Shown piece by piece: positions 14,270 through 21,544 of a DNA stretch of 40,786 bases. The stretch lies in assembly GCA_022545455.1 (NCBI GenBank), contig JACZQZ010000010.1, forward strand, positions 1 to 40,786, in the 5' to 3' direction. The position numbers and the translations under genes are program-made. This DNA comes from Pseudomonadota bacterium (GTDB lineage Bacteria; Pseudomonadota; Alphaproteobacteria; Rhodospirillales; 2-02-FULL-58-16). The stretch's first letter is position 1. The number at the start of each line of letters is the position of its first letter. Below the pieces are notes generated by a model. It had not been told where the DNA came from, made no database searches, and saw nothing but the letters and a program-made list of their open reading frames with translations.

Positions 14270-15589
14270 CTAGCGCTGGGTGAGTTTCAGTTCGATGCGG
14301 CGGTTGCGCCGGTAGCCGATTTCATCGTCGCGGTCGTCCAGGGGCTGGTGTTCGCCGAAGCCCGCCGCGACCAGGCGGTTGGCGGGTATCTCCCGGCTTT
14401 TCAGGAACTTGACCACCGAAATGGCGCGGGCCGAGGAAAGCTCCCAGTTCGACGGGAACTGGGCCGTTTTGATAGGGAGCTTGTCGGTGTGGCCGTCGAT
14501 GCGCAGGATCCAGTCGATATCCTTTGGAATTTTCATCGAGATTTCGCGCAGGGTATCCGCCAGGCGGCCAAGCTGCTCCTGCCCTTCCTCGCCCAGTTCC
14601 GCCGACCCGCTGGCGAACAGGACTTCCGACTGGAAGACAAAACGGTCGCCGACGATGCGCACGCCCGGTTGGCGGCCCAGGACCTCGCGCAGGCGGCCGA
14701 AGAATTCCGAGCGGTAACGCGACAGCTCCTGCACCTTGGTGGCCAGGGCGGCGTTGAGGCGCTTGCCCAGGTTGGCGATCTGGACCTTCTGATTTTTCGA
14801 CAATACCTCCGAGGCCTCGAGCACCGCCGACAACTGGGCCAGTTGTTCGCGCAGGGCCGCCATCTGCCGGTTGAGCAACGCCAACCGGGCGCGGGCGCTT
14901 TCGGAGATGTCGCGTTCCGCGATCATCGTGGCTTCCGACTCCTCGAGCTTGCCGGACATCTCGGTGATCTTGGTCTCCAACTCCTCCTTCAACGCCCTCA
15001 GCGCGGCCACGCTCTGGGTCAGGGCCGCCAGCTCCCGCACCTGGACCTGGATCTTGGCCTTGTCCGCCTCGACGGTGGCGAACGCGTCCTCCAACGCCTT
15101 CTTTAAGCGCGCCGCCCTTTCCTCGGCGCTCTCGGCGCGGGTGGAGAGCGCCGCGAGCTCGCTGCTCTGTGACGCGAGCTTGGTGTTGTCCGCCTCGATG
15201 GTCGCGAAGGCCTCCTCCAGCGCCTTGTTCAGGCGTTTTGTCGTTTGCTCGGCTGATTCGGCGCGCAGGGTCAGGGCTTCGATGGTGGCGTTGAGGTCGT
15301 CGCGCAGGGTGACCGAAGCCTGCAGTTCCTCGGACAGTTGCGCGATATTCAGGCGCAATTCCGCGCCCTGCGCCCGTTCCAGGCCGAGGAGATCGGCCAG
15401 TTCGGAAACGTGGCTCTCGAGCTTTTGCAGGGCGGCGTCGCGGCCCGATAGGGCCTCGTTGAGGAAAAACTGGGCCAGCACGAACACCATGACGAGAAAC
15501 ATGAGGACCAGCAACAAGGTGGCCAGGGCGTCGACGAATCCGGGCCAGATGTTGGTGCTGCGCCGGGCGCGGCGGGCGAGGGCGGCCAT
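14270..15589 (-). CDS. MotB-like protein: TM helix, long coiled coil, OmpA/peptidoglycan-binding domain
   Basis: A 439-residue inner-membrane protein. One N-terminal helix (about 17-43, WPGFVDALATLLLVLMFLVM) carries Asp20 where MotB/TolR/ExbD have the proton-binding aspartate. Then about 250 residues of periplasmic coiled coil (50-300), including an internal 42-residue duplication (RAESAE at 109 and 151), then an OmpA-like domain (about 320-435): LFASGSAELGEEG, RIDGHTDKLPI, WELSSARAISVVKFL, YRRNRRIELKL. Aspartate and arginine of the peptidoglycan diaminopimelate pocket are present. It ends a three-gene cluster, 19 bp after the MotA-like channel. Not flagellar MotB: no flagellar genes, and the coiled coil is far longer. 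Function unassigned; shares the ZorB-type layout. Confidence 0.85.
   Translation of the reverse strand: MAALARRARRSTNIWPGFVDALATLLLVLMFLVMVFVLAQFFLNEALSGRDAALQKLESHVSELADLLGLERAQGAELRLNIAQLSEELQASVTLRDDLNATIEALTLRAESAEQTTKRLNKALEEAFATIEADNTKLASQSSELAALSTRAESAEERAARLKKALEDAFATVEADKAKIQVQVRELAALTQSVAALRALKEELETKITEMSGKLEESEATMIAERDISESARARLALLNRQMAALREQLAQLSAVLEASEVLSKNQKVQIANLGKRLNAALATKVQELSRYRSEFFGRLREVLGRQPGVRIVGDRFVFQSEVLFASGSAELGEEGQEQLGRLADTLREISMKIPKDIDWILRIDGHTDKLPIKTAQFPSNWELSSARAISVVKFLKSREIPANRLVAAGFGEHQPLDDRDDEIGYRRNRRIELKLTQR
15017..15265 (-). repeat. 42-residue internal duplication in the MotB-like coiled coil
   Basis: Residues 108-149 and 150-191 align without gaps: RAESAEQTTKRLNKALEEAF with RAESAEERAARLKKALEDAF, then ATIEADNTKL with ATVEADKAKI, then SSELAALS with VRELAALT. 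The period of 42 equals six heptads, so duplication lengthens the coil without shifting its register. Confidence 0.8.
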
Positions 15590-15608
15590 GGCTTTCCGCA
15601 GTCCTCGC

Positions 15609-16751
15609 TTACCGTTCGGCCTCTTCGGCGATGGCGGCGATGGTGCGGGCCAGCAGTTTTATCTCGCTGCGCACCTGATGGATGATGTCGTCACGGCCGG
15701 TGCTGAGCTCCTCCAGAAGCCGCGCCACGTAAACGTCGAGGTTGCGGATGTGGGTGCGCGTCGCCTCGTCCATGCCCGCCGCCGAGTGTCCGACACGATC
15801 GGCGAGGCGGGCCAGAATGTTCTTGAGCTCCGTCTGGCTTTCGGCCAGCTGCATCATCAGGGCCTGCTCGGTCTGCATGTGATCGGTGAGGGTTCCCAGC
15901 TTCTCCACCAGCACGACCATGGTGGTGTTGGAGGAAATGCGGCCTTCCTCGCCCCGGGCCAGCGTGACCTGCAGGTTTTCCAGGCTCTCCGCCGTCTGCT
16001 CGAGAAGCGCCTGCACATAGGCCGGGACGCCATGGTCGCCGTCGCCGGGAAGGATGCCGCTGGAGAGCCGCGTGAGGCTCGACAGCCAGTCCTCGAGCTG
16101 GGTGAAAAAGTGGTTCTGAGCCTGGCCTCCCTGCAGGTCCAGGAAGCCCAGTACCAGGGAGCCCCCGAGTCCGAAGAGTGACGAGCTGAACGCCGTGCCC
16201 ATGCCCGAGAGAGGCGCATTCAGGCCGCTTTTCAGGTCGCTGAAAACGGTGTTCACGTCGCCGCTGCCGATGGACAGGCTGGAGATGACGCCACGGATGG
16301 ACGCCACCGTGTCGAGAAGGCCCCAAAAAGTTCCCAGCAGCCCGAGGAAGATGAGCAGCCCGATGATGTAGCGCGAGATGTCGCGGGATTCGTCCAGGCG
16401 TGACTGGATACCGTCCAAAAGCGAGCGCATGGAAAACGCCGAAAGGCTCAGGCGTTCCTTGCGTTCGCCCAGCATGGTCGCCATCGGCGCCAGCAGCTTC
16501 GGCGCCTTCGACTGGGAGGGCGTCGGTTGGTTATAGCGGAAGCTCTCGATCCAGGCGACCTCGGGATTGAGCATCGTCACCTGGCGGAAATTGTAAACGA
16601 TGCCCAGCAGCAAAACCCCCAGGATCAACCCGTTCAGGGGCACGTTGGCCAGGAAGGCGTCCTGCAGTTGAGGGAACAGGACAGCGAGCACGACGAGCAC
16701 CGCGACCAGAAAAAGGATCATCCGGACGAGGAAACGTCGCGGCCGGGCCAT
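15609..16751 (-). CDS. MotA/TolQ/ExbB proton channel family protein
   Basis: A 380-residue inner-membrane channel subunit. Predicted helices: 8-30, 37-56, about 126-150 (IIGLLIFLGLLGTFWGLLDT) and about 180-205 (LSGMGTAFSSSLFGLGGSLV). The last two carry the motifs that surround the partner's Asp in MotA/TolQ/ExbB. Residues 57-120 form the cytoplasmic loop, and about 210-380 a long C-terminal cytoplasmic helix-rich tail (QTAESLENLQVTLARGEEGR, LSTGRDDIIHQVRSEIKLLA) not found in TolQ or ExbB. GGAGA precedes the ATG. It lies 44 bp after the OmpA-like gene and 19 bp before the MotB-like gene, implying one complex. Distinct from TolQ, encoded separately in this window. Confidence 0.87.
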   Translation of the reverse strand: MARPRRFLVRMILFLVAVLVVLAVLFPQLQDAFLANVPLNGLILGVLLLGIVYNFRQVTMLNPEVAWIESFRYNQPTPSQSKAPKLLAPMATMLGERKERLSLSAFSMRSLLDGIQSRLDESRDISRYIIGLLIFLGLLGTFWGLLDTVASIRGVISSLSIGSGDVNTVFSDLKSGLNAPLSGMGTAFSSSLFGLGGSLVLGFLDLQGGQAQNHFFTQLEDWLSSLTRLSSGILPGDGDHGVPAYVQALLEQTAESLENLQVTLARGEEGRISSNTTMVVLVEKLGTLTDHMQTEQALMMQLAESQTELKNILARLADRVGHSAAGMDEATRTHIRNLDVYVARLLEELSTGRDDIIHQVRSEIKLLARTIAAIAEEAER

Positions 16752-16795
16752 GGCGGGGGGAGTCTCCAGAATTCACACAGATGCGGGAGCGCGCG

Positions 16796-17776
16796 TCAAC
16801 GCTCGGCGACGGTCACGTCGACCCGGTTCGACGGTTCTTCCGCCGTCTTGTTGCCGAGGGCGCGCACGTCGATCCGGGTGCTGCGCACACCGTTCTCGAT
16901 AAGGTAGGAGCGAACCGACAGGGCGCGCGAGAGCGACAAGCGCCGGGCCTTGCCGGAGGAAAGGGACTCCCCTCCCGCATAGGCCATAAGCTGCAGGCGC
17001 AGGGCGGGCTGCCCTTTCAACTTGGCCGCCAGGGTCTTGAGGCCCGCTTTCGCCGTGTCCGGCAGTTTCGAGGCCGTCGACTTGAACACGATCTGCATGG
17101 CGCGGCCCGGCGCCAGGGGTGTCCCGGCGGGTGGCAACGCGGCCTTTTCCCGGGCCTTCGGTTTCCCCCCGGGCCGCGCGGCGGGCGTCTTTTTCGTCGT
17201 CGCCGCTGTCTCTTCCATCATCGGTGGCGGCGGCGGTGGCGGCGTCAGGGCCGCGCTTGGCGCCGCTGTCGGCTTGGCGGCCGGGGCGGGTTCGACCTTC
17301 TTGACCGGTGCCGGCCGGGCCGGTGGCGGCGCGATCAACGGGGCCGGGACCGCCGAGATGGTCACCGGCGGCTTCTTCGGAGCCTTGGCCGGCGGCGGCG
17401 CGAGGGCGGCCTTTTTCGGCATGGCGGGGCGGGCGGCCGCCTTGCGTTTGCGCTTGGCGGGAAGCGCCGCCACCTTGGCTTTGCGGCTACTCTTGGCCTT
17501 TTTGCCGCGCACCGGCGGGACGTGAAGCTGGGAAACCGGATTTTTCGGTCCCGGCATGAGCAGACGGCGGCCGGTCGGCGATGCCGGCATGTAGACCGGC
17601 GCCGCCGGCGCGTAGACCGGGGCCGCGCCGTACCCGGCATCCTCGAGCACGCTAAGGTCCACGACGACGTTGGGATCGCCCGTGTCCACCTGCGCCCCGG
17701 CGGGGGCCAGGGCTCCGGCGCCGGCAAGAATCAGCGCGTATAGGACCGCGCCGGTGATGCGTCGGAGAATGTTCAT
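16796..17776 (-). CDS. Exported Lys/Pro-rich protein with degenerate OmpA-like domain
   Basis: A 326-residue periplasmic or cell-wall protein, first gene of the motor cluster. A signal peptide (MNILRRITGAVLYALILAGA, cleavage near ALAPAGAQ) supports the ATG at 17776 although the frame is open 28 codons upstream. Residues about 30-220 are Ala/Pro/Lys-rich and probably extended, as in TolA or TonB linkers. The C-terminal 90 residues resemble an OmpA domain: PGRAMQIVFKSTASKLPDTA, RRLSLSRALSVRSYLIENGV, STRIDVRALGNK, NRVDVTV. The usual GHTD is replaced by AYAGGE, so diaminopimelate binding is doubtful. It could be the envelope-spanning partner of the motor, a role like TolA; that is inference. Confidence 0.8.
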   Translation of the reverse strand: MNILRRITGAVLYALILAGAGALAPAGAQVDTGDPNVVVDLSVLEDAGYGAAPVYAPAAPVYMPASPTGRRLLMPGPKNPVSQLHVPPVRGKKAKSSRKAKVAALPAKRKRKAAARPAMPKKAALAPPPAKAPKKPPVTISAVPAPLIAPPPARPAPVKKVEPAPAAKPTAAPSAALTPPPPPPPMMEETAATTKKTPAARPGGKPKAREKAALPPAGTPLAPGRAMQIVFKSTASKLPDTAKAGLKTLAAKLKGQPALRLQLMAYAGGESLSSGKARRLSLSRALSVRSYLIENGVRSTRIDVRALGNKTAEEPSNRVDVTVAER

Positions 17777-17902
17777 GGACCTGTCACCGTAAGGCCGCCA
17801 ACGGTCCGTTGCCCGTTCGGTCGCCGGAATCACCATAGCCAAGGGCCTGTCCGCATACAACCGGTTTGCGGTCCTGGAATCGTCAAGGGGTAGAGCACCT
17901 TA

Positions 17903-18712
17903 TTATGACTTTTCCTTGGCGGCTTCACGAAGAATCTTTGCCAGGGTCGCGTGGAGGGGATGGGTGGCGGCCAGGATGTCGCCGCTGCCCAGCATGTTGC
18001 GGCCGCCGTCGATTTCGCTGACGTCGCCGCCGGCCTCGCGCACCAGCACCATGCCCGCGGCGATGTCCCACGCATAGAGGCCGGTCTCCCAGAACCCGTC
18101 GTAGCGTCCGGCCGCCACGTAGGCCAGGTCCAGCGCCGCCGATCCCGACCGCCGCACCCCGGCGGAGACCGCCATCACCGCCGCCAGCTGGCGCAGGAAC
18201 AGGGGGTGGTCGTCCCGGCGCCGATAAGGGATGCCCGTGACAAACAGCGAATCCTCGAGCTGCCGCCGGGCGGACACCCGGAGGCGGCGTCCGTTGAGGT
18301 AGGCCCCGGCCCCTTTTTCGGCCCAGAACATTTCGTCGTACGCGGGCGCGTAGATGACGCCGGCGATGGCTTCGCCGTCGCGTTCCAGGGCAATGGAGAT
18401 GGCGAAGTGGGGAAGGCCGTGCAGAAAATTCGTGGTGCCGTCCAGGGGATCGATGATCCAGCGGTTGGACGTGTCGGTGCCGGGAATGGCGCCCTCTTCC
18501 TCGGTGAGGAAGCCAAAGCGGGGCCGCGCTTTGCGAAGCTCGGCGCGCAGGGTTCTCTCGGCCGTCGTGTCGGCGGTGCTGACGAAATCGGCGGGGCCTT
18601 TTTTCGACACCTGCAGGTGCTCGACCTCGCCGAAGTCACGCACCAGCTTCCGCGCCGCCTTTCGCGCCGCCGCAACCATGACGTTGAGAAGGGCGGAGCG
18701 GGGGTAGGCCAT
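17903..18712 (-). CDS. suhB: Inositol monophosphatase family protein (SuhB-like)
   Basis: A 269-residue Mg-dependent phosphatase of the IMPase family; SuhB also acts in rRNA antitermination in enterics. Metal-site motifs: EEEG at 71-74, WIIDPLDGTTNFLHG at 85-99 (Asp88, Asp91) and WDIAAG (Asp216). The nearby GVRRSGSAALDLAYVAAGRY is typical of SuhB. Length matches the family. Upstream on the same strand is efp; before the MITE insertion their spacing would have been about 13 bases, so they probably formed one operon. No clear ribosome binding site precedes the ATG. The substrate may be inositol phosphate or another sugar phosphate. Confidence 0.92.
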   Translation of the reverse strand: MAYPRSALLNVMVAAARKAARKLVRDFGEVEHLQVSKKGPADFVSTADTTAERTLRAELRKARPRFGFLTEEEGAIPGTDTSNRWIIDPLDGTTNFLHGLPHFAISIALERDGEAIAGVIYAPAYDEMFWAEKGAGAYLNGRRLRVSARRQLEDSLFVTGIPYRRRDDHPLFLRQLAAVMAVSAGVRRSGSAALDLAYVAAGRYDGFWETGLYAWDIAAGMVLVREAGGDVSEIDGGRNMLGSGDILAATHPLHATLAKILREAAKEKS

Positions 18713-18726
18713 GGCGCCGGGAGCCT

Positions 18727-18891
18727 TAGTGTGGTGGAACAGAATTTCGCGGCATATGGGATCGCTTTTCCCGGCCCCTGGAGGGCGTCAACGCCGCTTG
18801 ACGATGCCACCGCATCGCCGGCGCGGCGTTTCCTACCCAGGGACCGGGAAAAGCGATCCCATATGCTGCGAAATTCTGTTCCACCACACTA
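18727..18891. mobile_element. MITE-like element with 48-bp inverted repeats and TA duplication
   Basis: A 165-bp non-coding block: 18727-18774 and 18844-18891 are inverted repeats identical except at one position (CGCGGCATATG against CGCAGCATATG). Counted from TA, the ends read TAGTGTGGTGGAACAG and its complement, with a TA at each edge as expected for IS630/Tc1-mariner targets. The 69-bp centre encodes nothing. The right edge supplies the TAG stop codon of efp. It separates efp from suhB, and its transcript would fold into a very strong hairpin that could limit suhB expression. Confidence 0.85.
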
Positions 18892-19458
18892 GTCCTTGGC
18901 CCGTTCCACGTAGGAGCGCTCGGCGGTGTTGACCACCACCCGCGTGCCTGCCTCCACGTGCGGGGGCACCATGATGCGCAGGCCGTTCTCCAGCAGCGCC
19001 GGCTTGTACGACGAGGACGCCGTCTGCCTCTTGACCACCGCGTCCGCCTCGGTGACCTTGAGGACCACCGTGTCGGGAAGCTTCAATCCAATGGGCCGGT
19101 CCTCATAGCTCTCGATGGTGACCGTCATGTTTTCCTGGAAAAAGGCCAACTGGTCCTCGCCGATCTCGTCTTTTCCCAGCGTGATCTGGTCGTAGGTCTC
19201 GTTGTCCATGAAGGTGTACATGTCGCCGTCGGCATACAGAAACTGGTATTGCTTCTGCTCCAGGCGCACGCGCTCGACGGTCTCGGACGAGCGGAACCGT
19301 TCGTTGAGCTTGGTCCCGCCGCGGACGTCCTTCAGTTCCACCTGCAGGTACGCCCCGCCCTTGCCGGGCTGGGTGTGCTGGATCTTGATCGCCCGCCACA
19401 GGCGTCCCTGGTGTTCGATCACCATGCCCGGACGGATGGCGTTGCCGTTGATTTTCAT
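18889..19458 (-). CDS. efp: Elongation factor P
   Basis: A 189-residue translation factor that rescues ribosomes stalled at polyproline. Domain I begins [20 protein letters not shown] and carries Lys33 in [11 protein letters not shown], the residue that receives the post-translational modification; the middle OB domain has [20 protein letters not shown], and the C-terminal domain ends with [19 protein letters not shown]. Length is normal. The TAG stop is contributed by a MITE edge; the ancestral codon would have been TAA with the same last residue. The window encodes polyproline-rich clients (TolA and the OmpA-like motor protein). Confidence 0.96.
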   Translation of the reverse strand: MKINGNAIRPGMVIEHQGRLWRAIKIQHTQPGKGGAYLQVELKDVRGGTKLNERFRSSETVERVRLEQKQYQFLYADGDMYTFMDNETYDQITLGKDEIGEDQLAFFQENMTVTIESYEDRPIGLKLPDTVVLKVTEADAVVKRQTASSSYKPALLENGLRIMVPPHVEAGTRVVVNTAERSYVERAKD

Positions 19459-19611
19459 GGTGCCGTCATGCTTTGGAATGGCCGCTGAATGTCGCGGCGC
19501 GGAACCTAACAGCTTGCCCCGCCGGAGGCAACGGGAAGGAGAGGGAACTCATACGGGACGTCACGAACAATGCGGCTTTACCATAGGACATCCGGATGCG
19601 GCTTGCCGGAC

Positions 19612-19671
19612 TCAGCCCGTGGCGGCCCGTGCGATGGCCCGATGGAACGCCTTCACCGCCGCGCCCAGGCC
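19612..19671 (-). pseudogene. Remnant of a thiE 3' end
   Basis: Read on the minus strand, this encodes GLGAAVKAFHRAIARAATG and a TGA stop, clearly homologous to the C-terminus of the intact ThiE in this window ([19 protein letters not shown]). DNA identity over about 65 bases is roughly three quarters, with a 19-bp identical core (19645-19663 equals 20426-20444). Nothing upstream of the glycine resembles thiE. The remnant and the intact gene flank the toxin-antitoxin cassette in the same orientation. Confidence 0.75.
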
Positions 19672-19700
19672 TTGATCTTGCCGCTCAATAGGATTAGACT
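19672..19700 (+). promoter_or_regulatory. Promoter of the toxin-antitoxin operon
   Basis: TTGATC at 19672-19677, exactly 17 bases, TAGACT at 19695-19700: four of six matches at each sigma-70 element. The -10 is overlapped by the tandem operator, which fits autorepression. Confidence 0.5.
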
Positions 19701-19715
19701 AGTCTTAGACTAGTC
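19694..19715. promoter_or_regulatory. Tandem 11-bp operator of the toxin-antitoxin operon
   Basis: TTAGACTAGTC is repeated head-to-tail at 19694-19704 (first base A/T variant aside) and 19705-19715, one helical turn apart. Each copy contains the perfect 8-bp palindrome GACTAGTC (19697-19704, 19708-19715). It overlaps the -10 and lies 18 bases before the antitoxin start, as expected for an antitoxin-bound operator. Confidence 0.65.
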
Positions 19716-19733
19716 AGAACAGGACCGGTGGGT

Positions 19734-19973
19734 ATGACAAAGGTTGGCGCCTACGAGGCGAAGACCCATCTTCCCCGCCTGCTGGAGAAGGTCCGGCGCG
19801 GCGAGCGGATTACCATCACCAAGCACGGGGTGTCCGTGGCCATGCTGGTGCCCGTGGAGCACGCGGCCGGGCGTCCGGTGGCGGATACCGTGTCCGCGTT
19901 GCACCGCTTCCGGCGGGGGATGCGACTGGACGGACTTTCGCTAAGCGATCTCATTGGCGAAGGGCGGCGATGA
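19734..19973 (+). CDS. Phd/YefM-family antitoxin
   Basis: A 79-residue type II antitoxin that neutralises the adjacent PIN toxin and probably represses its own operon. The N-terminal DNA-binding domain, MTKVGAYEAKTHLPRLLEKV with RRGERITITKHGVSVAMLVP, is the Phd/YefM fold; the C-terminal half (ALHRFRRGMRLDGLSLSDLI) is the toxin-wrapping segment. A GTG two codons upstream is possible, but AGGA at 19720-19724 favours the ATG. The stop overlaps the toxin start by four bases, giving translational coupling. The pairing of a Phd-type antitoxin with a PIN toxin is common among VapBC-like modules. Confidence 0.9.
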   Translation: MTKVGAYEAKTHLPRLLEKVRRGERITITKHGVSVAMLVPVEHAAGRPVADTVSALHRFRRGMRLDGLSLSDLIGEGRR

Positions 19974-20383
19974 GCGCTTTCGTCCTCGACTGTTCGGTGG
20001 GGATGGCGTGGTGCTTCGAAGACGAAGCCGACCGCTATGCCGACGGGGTGCTGGACAGGTTGGTGGAGGAGACCGCCCTGGTTCCACCCCTGTGGCCGCT
20101 GGAAATCGCCAACGTGCTGGTCGTCGCCGAACGTCGCCGGCGGCTGAGCAAAGCCGATTCGGTCCGCTTTCTGGAACTCATCGGCGCCCTGCCCATCGCG
20201 GTGGATAGCGCGACACCGGATCCGTCCCACCTGCTTGCCTTGGCCCGGGAGCACGGGTTGTCGGCTTACGATGCCGCGTATCTGGCGCTGGCCATGCGCG
20301 AAGGGATTCCCCTGGCGACCCGGGACCGGGCGCTTGGCAAGGCGGCGCGGCGGTGTGGCGTTTCCCTGCTTGCCGCCGTTTGA
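19970..20383 (+). CDS. vapC: PIN-domain toxin (VapC-like ribonuclease)
   Basis: A 137-residue Mg-dependent endoribonuclease toxin. Acidic residues of the PIN active site are visible: Asp7 (FVLDCSVGMAWCFEDE), Glu in PLWPLEIANVL, Asp in LSAYDAAYLALA and Asp in PLATRDRALGKAA. Length is normal for VapC. It is coupled to the antitoxin by ATGA and ends nine bases before the convergent stop of thiE. VapC toxins typically cut tRNA or rRNA; the target here cannot be predicted. Confidence 0.9.
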   Translation: MSAFVLDCSVGMAWCFEDEADRYADGVLDRLVEETALVPPLWPLEIANVLVVAERRRRLSKADSVRFLELIGALPIAVDSATPDPSHLLALAREHGLSAYDAAYLALAMREGIPLATRDRALGKAARRCGVSLLAAV

Positions 20384-20392
20384 GGCCCGGAC

Positions 20393-21055
20393 TCATTCCG
20401 TGGCGGCGTCGGCGATGGCCTCGTTGAACGCCTTCACCGCCGCGGCGGGGCCTTCGGTGTGGTCCCAGACGCCGGCGGCGGCGGCCAGGAAGTCGGCGCC
20501 GGCGCGCACCAGGGGCGCGCAGTTTTCGGGCGTGATTCCGCCAATGGCCACCGAAGGCACGGTGGCGAGCCCGCTCCACCATTCCAGGATCCCGGGCGCG
20601 GCCCGGGTCTTCGGCCGTTTGGTTTGGGTGGGAAAGAAGGCGCCGAACGCCACGTAGTCGGCGCCCTTCTCCGCCGCCACGATGGCCAGGTCGTGGGAAT
20701 CCTGGCAGGTCACGCCGACGATGGCGTCGGCGCCGACGGCGGCGCGCGCCTCTGAGTACGATACGTCCTCCTGGCCGATGTGGACGCCGTCACAGTCCAG
20801 CTCCGCCGCCAGGTCGGCACGGTCATTCAGGATGAACGCCACGTCGCGGTCCTGGACCACGGGGCGCAGCACCTCGGCGGCGCGGCGGATGAAATCGTCG
20901 TCCGCCTCTTTCAGGCGCAGTTGAACCGAGGCCACGTCCCCGGCGTCAAGCGCCGCCGCAAGCACGTCGGCAAACGCCGGCGCGCCCAGGGACCGAAGTC
21001 CGGGCGGCGTGATCAGATAGAGACGGCAGACGGGCGCGCGCGAATCCCGGGTCAT
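20393..21055 (-). CDS. thiE: Thiamine-phosphate synthase
   Basis: A 220-residue TIM-barrel enzyme joining HMP-pyrophosphate and thiazole phosphate to give thiamine monophosphate. Motifs: RLYLITPP at the first strand, VQLRLKE at 44-50, LNDRADLA at 76-83, GVHIGQEDV at 90-98, [12 protein letters not shown] as the phosphate-binding loop and [12 protein letters not shown]. The C-terminus ends at a junction with the toxin-antitoxin cassette. The thiD gene of the same pathway starts near the right window edge. In related genomes thiE lies with gap-pgk-fba; here only gap and the conserved unknown remain. Confidence 0.95.
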   Translation of the reverse strand: MTRDSRAPVCRLYLITPPGLRSLGAPAFADVLAAALDAGDVASVQLRLKEADDDFIRRAAEVLRPVVQDRDVAFILNDRADLAAELDCDGVHIGQEDVSYSEARAAVGADAIVGVTCQDSHDLAIVAAEKGADYVAFGAFFPTQTKRPKTRAAPGILEWWSGLATVPSVAIGGITPENCAPLVRAGADFLAAAAGVWDHTEGPAAAVKAFNEAIADAATE

Positions 21056-21118
21056 GACTTTGGCTCGAAGCTAATGTCCGTTTCCATAGACGGGCGGTCC
21101 GTATATTTCAACGGCCGG

Positions 21119-21535
21119 TTACGCCGGCCCGGCGGCGGCCAGCCAGGCCACGCAGGCGCCGCGGAAATCGGCGGTATCGAGTAGGTCCAGTGCCCCATCG
21201 CCGTCGTCGTCCAGGGCGGCGCCCAACTGGTCGGCGATGTCGGCGACCCTGGACCGGACATCGGCGGTGGCCTCCAGCCGCACCACCTTGATTCCCCGGC
21301 GCAGGGCGTTGAGTGCCAGGCCGGGGTTGTCGCCGCAGTCGAGCACGGCCGTCAGCGCCACCCCGGGGTGGACGCGCGACGCCTCGGCGGTCATCTCCCG
21401 GAACACGGCGGCGCCCAGATAGGCGGCGGCGCCGGGGGCGCTCAGCAACGTCACCGGCACGCCCAGTTCGGCGGCCGCCGACAGGGCCGCCTTGGCGTGG
21501 TCCAGGCTGTGGACGATGATGGCCCGGCCCCTCAT
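21119..21535 (-). CDS. Conserved protein of unknown function (thiE-linked)
   Basis: A 138-residue, cytoplasmic, Ala-rich protein. It begins MRGRAIIVHSLDHAKAALSA and has HPGVALTAVLDCGDNPGLAL, then ALRRGIKVVRLEATADVRSR, and ends near the stop with FRGACVAWLAA. The alternation of strands and helices suggests a small alpha/beta fold, and the pairing of GxPVTLLSAPGAAAYLG with DCGDNPGLA suggests a conserved pocket. I recall proteins like this next to thiE in related alphaproteobacteria but know no function. A MITE ends nine bases before the start codon, and no ribosome binding site is visible, so expression is uncertain. Confidence 0.7.
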   Translation of the reverse strand: MRGRAIIVHSLDHAKAALSAAAELGVPVTLLSAPGAAAYLGAAVFREMTAEASRVHPGVALTAVLDCGDNPGLALNALRRGIKVVRLEATADVRSRVADIADQLGAALDDDGDGALDLLDTADFRGACVAWLAAAGPA

Positions 21536-21544
21536 GTCCGCTAG

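Noticed and set aside
14270-16751. Zorya-type antiphage system
   Set aside because: The MotA-like and MotB-like genes resemble ZorA/ZorB in layout, but no ZorC, ZorD or ZorE effector gene is adjacent and the third gene is an exported OmpA-like protein. The neighbours are housekeeping genes.
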